From JAKRSE01 sp943369295 (GTDB lineage: Bacteria > Armatimonadota > Fimbriimonadia > Fimbriimonadales > Fimbriimonadaceae), in contig CALRMU020000002.1 in NCBI GenBank assembly GCA_943369295.1, forward strand, positions 806,001 to 870,000: a stretch of 64,000 bases of DNA. Reading direction: 5' to 3'. Each line of letters begins with the position of its first letter. Position 1 is the first letter of the stretch. Positions 43,080 through 49,316 of this stretch are shown piece after piece. The notes beneath the pieces were generated by a model. That model saw only the letters and a program-made list of their open reading frames with translations. It did no database searches and was not told the DNA's origin. The position numbers and the translations under genes are program-made.

Positions 43080-43439
43080 GTGGCTTCTGTAAGGGTCTTT
43101 GTTTCTGACGTGAAAAAGGCGACGGCTTTTTACACTAAAGCTCTTGGTTTCGAAGTGGCAGAATCTTGGGGGCCGGCCATTTCCATTCTTGCCAAAGGCG
43201 ACTTGACTCTGTGGGTTTCTGGTCCAAAAACTTCTGCAGCAAAAGCTTGGGAAGATGGCACTAAGCCGGAGCCCGGAGGCTTTACTCGCATCGTTCTTCC
43301 TCTTGAAGACTGGGAGAATCTGCAGGCGAAGATTCACGAGTTCGGCGGACGTATTGCGAACGGTCCTCTTGAGGGACCGGGGGGAACGCAGATAGTGGTT
43401 CAGGACCCCGACGGCAACTGCATAGAGTTCTTTTCTTAG
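43080..43439 (+). CDS. VOC-family (glyoxalase/bleomycin-resistance-like) protein
   Basis: 119 residues from GTG. One VOC domain: VFVSDVKKATAFYTKALGFEV, FTRIVLPLEDWENLQAKI and the closing QDPDGNCIEFFS, whose E is the usual metal ligand. There is no histidine at the usual first position (VRVFVSD), so a full glyoxalase metal site is unlikely. The role is unknown. Confidence 0.88.
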   Translation: MASVRVFVSDVKKATAFYTKALGFEVAESWGPAISILAKGDLTLWVSGPKTSAAKAWEDGTKPEPGGFTRIVLPLEDWENLQAKIHEFGGRIANGPLEGPGGTQIVVQDPDGNCIEFFS

Positions 43440-43474
43440 TTGGTCGGGGGCTACTCTGGGAGATACCAGGCTTT

Positions 43475-43499
43475 CCTGGCTTAGCAGGGCTAAACCAGG
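43475..43499. repeat. CCTGGCTTAGC hairpin, copy 2
   Basis: CCTGGCTTAGC-AGG-GCTAAACCAGG then CCAC; copy of 1468-1492 with a changed loop. Confidence 0.75.
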
Positions 43500-43623
43500 C
43501 CACATTTACCTTCTGATTGCTCTTTGAATCTACTTTGAGCAAGGATCAGTCTTCCGTCCTCTCCTCCTTCGTCCCGGATACAACTGGCCGCACAGACTCT
43601 TAAATTAAAGGGTTTTTGGGTGC

Positions 43624-43656
43624 CACGATCTTGACGAGGCACGCGTCAAGGTCGTG
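43624..43656. repeat. Hairpin, 12-nt arms, loop GAGGCACGC
   Basis: CACGATCTTGAC / GTCAAGGTCGTG around a 9-nt loop, preceded by GGGTGC. Opposite orientation to 1187-1219, with the same arms, 12-9-12 architecture and a near-complementary loop. Confidence 0.8.
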
Positions 43657-43731
43657 AATGAAGACTTTGAGGGGAGAGTGTTTTCGACCGCCGCTCGGCC
43701 GCTTTGGAAGTCTTCCAAAAAGATTCCGATT

Positions 43732-43762
43732 CCCGCCCGACAGCAAAGCTGATCGGGACGGG
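43732..43762. repeat. CCCGCCCGAC hairpin, loop AGCAAAGCTG
   Basis: Same stem as 1124-1153 with the same bulged A. The loop is one base longer. It is followed by GGCGCCCC, where GGCACCCC is usual. Confidence 0.75.
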
Positions 43763-43819
43763 GCGCCCCACCAATCAAGAGGTGGGTGACTTCACTTCTT
43801 GCCAATTTTTCACCTGTGC

Positions 43820-43836
43820 CACTGGCAGCGCCAGTG
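43820..43836. repeat. CACTGGC-AGC-GCCAGTG hairpin
   Basis: Perfect 7-bp stem with a 3-nt loop, preceded by CCTGTGC. An identical core is at 43977-43993. An inverted relative with loop GAT is at 44062-44078 and is followed by GCAC. Confidence 0.8.
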
Positions 43837-43976
43837 CTCACTTGCGACAGTGATGAAACACCCTGGCACCCTCTCAAAAGTTGATTGAAACAAAAGTTCA
43901 CTCCTCGCGAGCAGTTCGGCACCCGTGCTTTCAAAAACCACGAGCGAGTTGTTTCCCGCCCATTTCACACCTGTGC

Positions 43977-43993
43977 CACTGGCAGCGCCAGTG
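43977..43993. repeat. CACTGGC-AGC-GCCAGTG hairpin
   Basis: Identical to 43820-43836. Similarity continues about 15 bases on each side (TTTCACACCTGTGC before, GTGCTC after). Confidence 0.8.
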
Positions 43994-44061
43994 CTCTTTT
44001 TCGACATTGCTGAAAGAGTCCGCTTTACTTCTGGCGATGGATTTGCCTCTGGCCCTGATTG

Positions 44062-44078
44062 CACTGGCGATGCCAGTG
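44062..44078. repeat. CACTGGC-GAT-GCCAGTG hairpin
   Basis: Reverse orientation copy: the flank GCAC now follows the stem. The same form is found at 48912-48928. Confidence 0.8.
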
Positions 44079-44129
44079 GCACTGCTGCACGAGATAGAAA
44101 GGGCCAGACTATCAGATAACCAAACTCAC

Positions 44130-45587
44130 TCAGTTGCTTGAAGACCATGTCTTCGCCGCATTCCAAGCCGTGTTCTGAGCGATCTGAGCATTCATCGAAT
44201 ACTCCCCAGAACCTCCTCCTCCGCCGTTAGATTGGTCGAAGCTGGAGGTCGCTCCGATCCCCCATTCATCCAAAGCCGCAGAAAACTGTTGAGCCATGGC
44301 CAGCCTTTGGGCTGGAGTTCCTGCCTGCCATTGCTGGCGAATGGCCGCATAAATTTTGGGAGCGTTAGCGATCATGAGCTGCAGCTGGGCATCCATCTCC
44401 GGAAGCCCCTGCACGATCTGGTTGCGGATTTTGACGATGTCGTCCATGGTCACGTCGCTGGCATCGCGGCCAGCCCCAACCCACATAAAGTAGAGCATCT
44501 CCATCGTCGCATCAAGATCGCCTTCGGAAATCACCTGATCCCAATCTTCTTTTTTAGGGGCGGATTTTGTTGAAGCAAGCCTTGCCTGACGACGCTCGAT
44601 AGCGCTCCACATAACTTGGGCGTAGCCGATTCCTTGAGCGGCTCCGTTTTTGAAGGCATTGGTGAATACGGCCTTCCCCTCTTCGCGGCTCTGTTTGATT
44701 TCGGCCTGAGTGCCGGTGGTCAAGGTCTGGAGCAGGGAAGCTCCCTGCTCGGCAAGAATCCTTTTGCCTTCGGCATCAGCCTTGTTGTAAAACTCGATAA
44801 ATCTCTCGCGAGTGGCATCAAACTCAGCTTCAGTGAGCTGGATATCGAAGAGAATCTCAATGACATTGACAAAGTTGGCGATTGAGCCGTAGGTGAGGGG
44901 AGGCGTGCCTTGAGCGATGACTTTGGTCATGGGCTCTCGCTTCATGTTTGCCTTCACCTTTCCGGCAATGTTTGTGAGGGCTTCTTTTGAGAGGGGACCA
45001 GAAGCGGCCGCCCCTTTAGCACGAGGCGTTCTGGATTCAACAGCCAAGGTCTGAGCATGCTCATCAACTAGCTTAAAGCCAGCAGAATCGGAAGCCTTGG
45101 CATAGGGCATCAGCAGGATCGCGTTTCGCTTGCCAGTGACGGCAATGATGTAGCCTTTCCAAAGGGTGTTTTCTTCATCTTTGAACTCAACATCAACCCT
45201 TGTTGCCTTGCGGCCATCAAAGGTGACTTGGCTTTTGACCTGCTTGGTGATATCAGCTTCAGCCCCAAAGCTGGTGAGAAAGCCGCTCGCCATAGCTTCG
45301 TTCACTTGGGCTTGGCTTTCTGCGGGCAGGTCGGCATCAAGCTTCTGCAGAACCAAGTCAATGTGGGCGCCTTCTTCATCGCCCTTCTTGTGCGACTGAA
45401 TGTAGAAAGTTCCAGGCGCAACCTCCTGCCTTTGGGTGGTCCAGTTGTCTGGCAGTTCCAAGGCAAAGGCGCCAGTTGGTTCTGCGTAGGCTGCGGCAGG
45501 AACCAGCATGTAGAGAGCAAGAAGACTGCTCAGCATCAGGCCTTTATTGTAGCGACTTAGATGCACAGAAGTTAAGCGCAAGAACAC
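44130..45587 (-). CDS. Secreted protein of unknown function, 485 residues
   Basis: A signal peptide is visible at the N-terminus (hydrophobic run ending VPAAAYAEP). If the GTG at 45587 is used, a basic n-region (MFLRLTSVHLSRYNKG) precedes it; the ATG at 45536 would lack that charge, so I prefer the longer form. Residues 35-170 form a beta-rich domain (FALELPDNWTTQRQEVAPGTFYIQSHKK) like those of exported PsbP/DcrB-type proteins. Residues 215-470 are helical and alanine/glutamine-rich with a serine/glycine tail. I recognise no catalytic motif. It is preceded by the terminator of the upstream gene on the same strand, so it has its own promoter. Confidence 0.75.
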   Translation of the reverse strand: MFLRLTSVHLSRYNKGLMLSSLLALYMLVPAAAYAEPTGAFALELPDNWTTQRQEVAPGTFYIQSHKKGDEEGAHIDLVLQKLDADLPAESQAQVNEAMASGFLTSFGAEADITKQVKSQVTFDGRKATRVDVEFKDEENTLWKGYIIAVTGKRNAILLMPYAKASDSAGFKLVDEHAQTLAVESRTPRAKGAAASGPLSKEALTNIAGKVKANMKREPMTKVIAQGTPPLTYGSIANFVNVIEILFDIQLTEAEFDATRERFIEFYNKADAEGKRILAEQGASLLQTLTTGTQAEIKQSREEGKAVFTNAFKNGAAQGIGYAQVMWSAIERRQARLASTKSAPKKEDWDQVISEGDLDATMEMLYFMWVGAGRDASDVTMDDIVKIRNQIVQGLPEMDAQLQLMIANAPKIYAAIRQQWQAGTPAQRLAMAQQFSAALDEWGIGATSSFDQSNGGGGGSGEYSMNAQIAQNTAWNAAKTWSSSN

Positions 45588-45604
45588 AAACCTGATTGAA
45601 GTCT

Positions 45605-45649
45605 AAACAAAAAACCCCTGGGCTCGACATTTTGTCGAACCCAGGGGTT
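45605..45649 (-). terminator. Terminator of the Gfo/Idh/MocA gene
   Basis: A 17-bp stem (45613-45629 with 45633-45649, one mismatch), followed on the minus strand by TTTTTTGTTTAG. Confidence 0.9.
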
Positions 45650-45669
45650 GAGGTCACTTTGAACTTAAC

Positions 45670-47004
45670 TTACAGAGCCCAGCCAGGCTTGTAGGTTGGC
45701 TTGATAAGGCTGTCGAACTCGTTGGTGCCCTTGACCTTCATGTTCCTGGCATCCCACTCAACCTTGGTGCCATCTGCCCAGATGGCCAGGTTGCCCAGCA
45801 GAACCGTCTCGGTGAGAGGGCCTGAGTAATTGGGGAAGTTAGAAACGGCAGCCGGACCGCCCTGAATCGCGCGGAAGAACTCGGCCATGTGTCCAGGGGA
45901 TTCATCCACCTTGATATCAGGAATCTCAGCGCCGCTGATCAGCCTGAAGCTGTTGTTGGATTCATCTGGGCTGTAAAGGGTGCCCTTTTCGCAGACGATG
46001 ATGGCTCCGTTGCCGCCGTACTCAATGCCGGGGCAGAGAGCGGGATCTGGCTTTTTGCCGCCATCGTGCCACTTGAGCATAAGGGGAGCCCGGCCGCCGC
46101 GAGCGCCGAATTCGTAATCGACAATCGCCCATTCGGGGAAGCTGTCCCTGTTGTGGCCGCTGGTCTGAGCCTTGACTGAGATGGGGTCCCTGAGGTCAAG
46201 AGCCATGAAGGGACCGTTGAAAATGTGGCAGCCCATGTCGCCCAGGGCACCTGTGCCGAAATCCCACCATCCGCGCCAGGCAAAACCATGGTAGCCAGGG
46301 CCGTAGGGTCGGTCAGCGGCTGGTCCAAGCCAGGTTGGCCAATCAACTCCTTTGGGCACTGGTGCGCTGGCTGGCCTTGCCATGCCCTGCTTCCAGTAGC
46401 GGGCGGCTCGGTCGGTCCAAAGGTGAACTTCCTTCACCTGGCCAAAGGCTCCCTGTTTGATAAGAGCGGCGACCTTTCTCATGTTGGTGCTGGCCGTGCT
46501 CTGGTTGCCCATCTGAGTGGCAACCTTTCTCTGCCTGGCGATATTGGCAAGCTGTCTGGCTTCCCAAATCGTGCGGGTCAGGGGCTTTTCGGTGTAGCAG
46601 TGCAGACCCTGCTTCATGGCGATAGCCGAAGCAATCGCGTGGTGATGGTCTGGAGTGCTGATGATGACGGCATCGAGTTCGCCCTTCATCGAGTCCAGCA
46701 TTTCGCGGTAATCAACAAAGGTGGAGGCCCGTGGGTGTTCCAGCATTGCCTTGCTGCGATTGTTGACATCGATATCGGCGAGTGCAACGACATCGCCGAA
46801 GTTGGCGGCATCCTGCATGCCGCTCCAACCCTTTCCTCCGCATCCAATGATGCCAAGTCGGGGTCTGCCTTCTCTTCGGCTGGTTGACTGAATTTCTTCG
46901 ACTGCTTCTGCCTGCGCCTTAGAAGCGGCTCCGGTGAGAGCGACTCCGACTGCGGCCAGGGCAGATCCCTTAAGCAGATCCCTTCTTGAAAGTTCCTTGG
47001 ACAT
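45670..47004 (-). CDS. TAT-exported Gfo/Idh/MocA family oxidoreductase
   Basis: 444 residues. The twin-arginine signal SRRDLLKGSALAAVGVAL covers about 6-33 and ends near AQA. NAD(P)-binding Rossmann fold: RLGIIGCGGKGWSGM at about 50 and VVALADIDVNN. The family sugar-site lysine lies in YTEKPLTR (near 140). The C-terminal domain has GWWDFGTGALGDMGCHIF, the signature of the large exported group common in Planctomycetota and Armatimonadota. It probably oxidises a sugar, inositol or glycoside outside the cytosol with a pre-bound cofactor. GAGG precedes the ATG. Confidence 0.93.
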   Translation of the reverse strand: MSKELSRRDLLKGSALAAVGVALTGAASKAQAEAVEEIQSTSRREGRPRLGIIGCGGKGWSGMQDAANFGDVVALADIDVNNRSKAMLEHPRASTFVDYREMLDSMKGELDAVIISTPDHHHAIASAIAMKQGLHCYTEKPLTRTIWEARQLANIARQRKVATQMGNQSTASTNMRKVAALIKQGAFGQVKEVHLWTDRAARYWKQGMARPASAPVPKGVDWPTWLGPAADRPYGPGYHGFAWRGWWDFGTGALGDMGCHIFNGPFMALDLRDPISVKAQTSGHNRDSFPEWAIVDYEFGARGGRAPLMLKWHDGGKKPDPALCPGIEYGGNGAIIVCEKGTLYSPDESNNSFRLISGAEIPDIKVDESPGHMAEFFRAIQGGPAAVSNFPNYSGPLTETVLLGNLAIWADGTKVEWDARNMKVKGTNEFDSLIKPTYKPGWAL

Positions 47005-47073
47005 CTGTGACCTCGAAGGTTCAGTTTAGCCTGAAGTGACTCTTTACGGCGCGGGGGTGGGGGGTGATTAGGA

Positions 47074-47234
47074 TTATTCTTCGGTGAGCTTGTTTATCTT
47101 TCTCAAGGCGTCCAGATCGGCCAGGTCCTGAGGTCTGCCAACAGCATCTTATGTGATGTGGAGAGCTTCTGTCGAACTCCGCGGGCAGTTGTTTCTGAGT
47201 GAGGTGTTGGGTCGAGGCGATCAATCGAGGACAG
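47074..47234 (-). pseudogene. Remnant of a nucleotidyltransferase-type gene
   Basis: On the minus strand 47148-47074 reads DAVGRPQDLADLDALRKINKLTEE then stop. This GRPxDLADLxAL ending is what I know from the C-terminus of MNT/AbiEii-like nucleotidyltransferases. The codon just before is TAA, where a lysine would be expected, and nothing recognisable is left of the N-terminal and catalytic parts. About 85 bases separate it from the small gene upstream, so the gene has lost nearly all of its body. The reading is by eye and the family assignment is moderate. Confidence 0.5.
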
Positions 47235-47402
47235 TCATCTCACGACTCGCTCGAGCTTGCGCTCTTCCTCAGTGGTTCCTTCATAGATCAACCTCAGGCA
47301 GTGGTTGAGTCGTTCTTGGCAGGTGAGGCTGCGCCAGAACTCAAGGTCCGCTTCAGCGGCTTCTTCAGGAGTTGTCAGGGTGATCGCATTCTTCAACTCC
47401 AT
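47235..47402 (-). CDS. Small helical protein, 55 residues (paralogue of 48131-48319)
   Basis: Begins MELKNAITLTTPEEAAEADLEF. It matches the 62-residue protein at 48131-48319 in the pattern TTPEEAxxxDxEFxxSLTxQxxL and again near the end (TTxxxRxLxR). Small proteins of this type (DxxYWxSLTPEERL) are commonly found directly upstream of nucleotidyltransferase-like genes, as this one is to the remnant at 47074. AAGGAG lies upstream of the ATG. Its start is 3 bases after the stop of the 234-residue gene, so it is the third gene of a minus-strand operon. Confidence 0.6.
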   Translation of the reverse strand: MELKNAITLTTPEEAAEADLEFWRSLTCQERLNHCLRLIYEGTTEEERKLERVVR

Positions 47403-47405
47403 GGA

Positions 47406-48110
47406 TCAATCTTTCTCCTTGTCTGAGGGGCCACGGTCCTCGTCATGTTGAGAGTTGGAGTCTGTCTCTTCTCTCCGGACCCTTGTCTTTCTCGACTTTG
47501 CAGCAATCTTTTGTTTCCAGACAGTGAGGATCTCATCTAGTTCACAATCTGTCTCAGCCGCCTCAATCTTGGCCGTTATCCGCTTGCCAGCTTTAAGCTT
47601 TTCTGCCGCCAAAAGAGCCGCCTTTTTCAGCCACGGGTTTACGGTTTGGTCTGCCTTTGGAGGATTCTCACCATAGTAGACAAGCAGTGAGTTTAAGCCC
47701 ATCACGCCAAAGACTCTTTCGGGAAAGTTAAGAGATGATTTGAAGTCGGCGAGAAAAGCCTCGAAGTCACCTTTCATGAAATTGCACAGAGCTCGATTGC
47801 CAAGGAAATCGCCATGATGAATGTCATCTGCTTTGCAGGCATCTGGGTGGGTCAGCCAGCGATTGATTGTTAAAATCGCCTCGTCCCAGTTGTTCTGAAT
47901 CATGGAGGTTGTTCTGCAAAGCAAAGTCACCAACCCAGCGTCATCAATATTTACGACCCACTTCCCATCTACAAAAGTCTTATCGTAGAGCCGCTGAGAT
48001 CTTTCGAGGAAGTCACTCTCTTCTGGTGACTCAAGCCATCGTTTCCGCTCTGTGAAGGTTAGAAATTCCCACTCCTCATAAACCTCATTGGTGAAAGGGG
48101 ATTTACGCAT
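47406..48110 (-). CDS. Unknown protein, 234 residues, charged C-terminus
   Basis: No family recognised. The start is ATG 48110, preferred over TTG 48134 because GAGGGG lies 9 bases upstream. The protein is soluble and helix-rich, with a Trp/Glu-rich N-terminus (VYEEWEFLTFTERKRWLESPEESDF), a middle with TPR-like features (NRALCNFMKGDFEAFLADFKSSL) and a very charged, disordered end. It lies between two small paralogous proteins in one operon, which is odd. It could be a replacement for, or a different partner to, the lost nucleotidyltransferase. Confidence 0.6.
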   Translation of the reverse strand: MRKSPFTNEVYEEWEFLTFTERKRWLESPEESDFLERSQRLYDKTFVDGKWVVNIDDAGLVTLLCRTTSMIQNNWDEAILTINRWLTHPDACKADDIHHGDFLGNRALCNFMKGDFEAFLADFKSSLNFPERVFGVMGLNSLLVYYGENPPKADQTVNPWLKKAALLAAEKLKAGKRITAKIEAAETDCELDEILTVWKQKIAAKSRKTRVRREETDSNSQHDEDRGPSDKEKD

Positions 48111-48130
48111 TCCTTCGAACCCCTCTGAAT

Positions 48131-48319
48131 TCAATCTGGTGGGAGTTCAATATATTGATAAGTTCGCTTAAGTCGTCGCTGATCAGGGGTTGTCCAGGCA
48201 TCTCTTAGCTCAAAAATCATGTCGAGCTTCTGCTGCGGAGTAAGGGATTTGTAAAACTCCTTATCCTGCTGCTCGGCTTCTTCTGGGGTCGTAATGCGCC
48301 AGATCTTTTCGATGCGCAT
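48131..48319 (-). CDS. Small helical protein, 62 residues
   Basis: Begins MRIEKIWRITTPEEAEQQDKEFYKSL and then TPQQKLDMIFELRD. A member of the same family as 47235-47402 (see there). Family members accompany nucleotidyltransferase-like genes; here the next gene is the unrelated 234-residue protein. The gene is divergent from the cupin gene with 36 bases between starts. Confidence 0.65.
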   Translation of the reverse strand: MRIEKIWRITTPEEAEQQDKEFYKSLTPQQKLDMIFELRDAWTTPDQRRLKRTYQYIELPPD

Positions 48320-48355
48320 GAGGCTATTTTACTCCGCTCTGGCAGAATGTAGAAA

Positions 48356-48724
48356 ATGAAAAAGCTGACCTTCAATGACCTGAAGCCAACGCGAGATGGA
48401 GGACATTTTCTGACAGGGATCATGGAAGGGAAGAGGCTGTACCACGGAGGACTCTCGTTTCATGGTCCGGGAACGGTGACTCACGATGAGCATCGCCCTC
48501 ATATTGAGGTGGATCAGGAAGTCTTCTGTCTTCTGCAGGGTGAAGGCTGGCTGGAGCTTGATGGGGTTCGGCACGAAGCAAAGGCTGGAGACATCTTTGT
48601 CATCGAACCTGGGGAGGATCATCACCTTATCAGCAGTCAGCACAATCCTTTCATCAATCTTTGGCTTCATGCTGATGAGGCTGGACATCCTAACCAAAAG
48701 GTTGAATCTGAGATGGGGCTGTAG
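48356..48724 (+). CDS. Cupin-domain protein
   Basis: 122 residues, single cupin. Motif 1 is seen as TVTHDEHRPHIEVDQEVFCLLQGEG and motif 2 as GDIFVIEPGEDHHLISS. Several histidines (HDEHRPHIE; HH in motif 2) can bind a metal. The substrate is unknown; such small cupins may be isomerases or binding proteins. Confidence 0.85.
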   Translation: MKKLTFNDLKPTRDGGHFLTGIMEGKRLYHGGLSFHGPGTVTHDEHRPHIEVDQEVFCLLQGEGWLELDGVRHEAKAGDIFVIEPGEDHHLISSQHNPFINLWLHADEAGHPNQKVESEMGL

Positions 48725-48809
48725 GTGGGAAACGCCTCGTTGTCAGCACACACAAGTACCGCCCGCTGGTGATAGATCGGGTCTTTACCAAGCTCGATAT
48801 CCCTCGTGC

Positions 48810-48826
48810 CACTGGCATCGCCAGTG
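48810..48826. repeat. CACTGGC-ATC-GCCAGTG hairpin
   Basis: Perfect 7-bp stem preceded by CTCGTGC. Its inverted partner lies 102 bases on at 48912-48928, so the pair could itself fold into a larger structure. Confidence 0.8.
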
Positions 48827-48911
48827 CAGTTACCTCCCACTTTTGACTCCTGGACCCTTCTTCCATCGTCGGCATTCTAGTTCCGTCGAGAAGAGTGACC
48901 ATGCGTGACCG

Positions 48912-48928
48912 CACTGGCGATGCCAGTG
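48912..48928. repeat. CACTGGC-GAT-GCCAGTG hairpin
   Basis: Perfect 7-bp stem followed by GCACAGGCG. Same form as 44062-44078. Confidence 0.8.
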
Positions 48929-49184
48929 GCACAGGCGAAGAATCTTTAAAGAAGGAGCGTACTGCGGCCATTTCTTTCTTGTGGTTTCGAATCACGCAAC
49001 TGGCTAGCCTGCCACAGAACGCTTCAATGGAACGATGTTAAAATGGCCCTGGGCAAATAGAGGTTTGCCTGGTGGTTCATAGGCGTGGCCAGTCGAACCG
49101 GGTACTTACAGAAATTCCGTTTCGAGGTGGCCCGATCCAATCCGTGAGGTACGAGCGGTGGGGCGGGAATTGCCCGTTTCAACC

Positions 49185-49225
49185 TTGGCATTCCTTCCTC
49201 AGCGAAGCTGAACCAGGAATGCCAA
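49185..49225. repeat. TTGGCATTCC/GGAATGCCAA palindrome
   Basis: Perfect 10-bp outer stem. The interior contains CTCAGC-GAA-GCTGA, like the TTAGC/GCTAA core of the 1468 and 43475 elements. Confidence 0.75.
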
Positions 49226-49271
49226 GCATCAATTGGCTCTTATACTCCCCCAAGTCGGCAGCAAAACGAAG

Positions 49272-49303
49272 GTCGGGAAGTTTAGAAATACCGAACTTCC
49301 CGA
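49272..49303 (-). terminator. Terminator of the glycosyltransferase gene
   Basis: TCGGGAAGTT pairs with AACTTCCCGA around a loop of about 11 bases. On the minus strand it is followed by CCTTCGTTTTGC. Moderate T run. Confidence 0.6.
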
Positions 49304-49316
49304 TCCATCCATAACC

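Larger units (their letters stand above)
43440..44129. other. Intergenic repeat field, about 690 bases
   Basis: No gene seen. Contains hairpins of four classes in a row: 43475-43499, 43624-43656, 43732-43762, 43820-43836, 43977-43993 and 44062-44078. It lies between convergent genes. Confidence 0.75.
48725..49316. other. Intergenic repeat field, about 590 bases
   Basis: Holds two CACTGGC hairpins (48810-48826, 48912-48928, in opposite orientation), a GAGGTACGA-loop element (about 49130-49170), a long imperfect palindrome at 49185-49225, and the terminator at 49272-49303. No gene seen. Confidence 0.7.

Noticed and set aside
47021..47224. 67-codon minus-strand frame over the nucleotidyltransferase remnant
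   Set aside because: The protein-like reading (GRPQDLADLDAL) is in another frame. This open frame is accidental.
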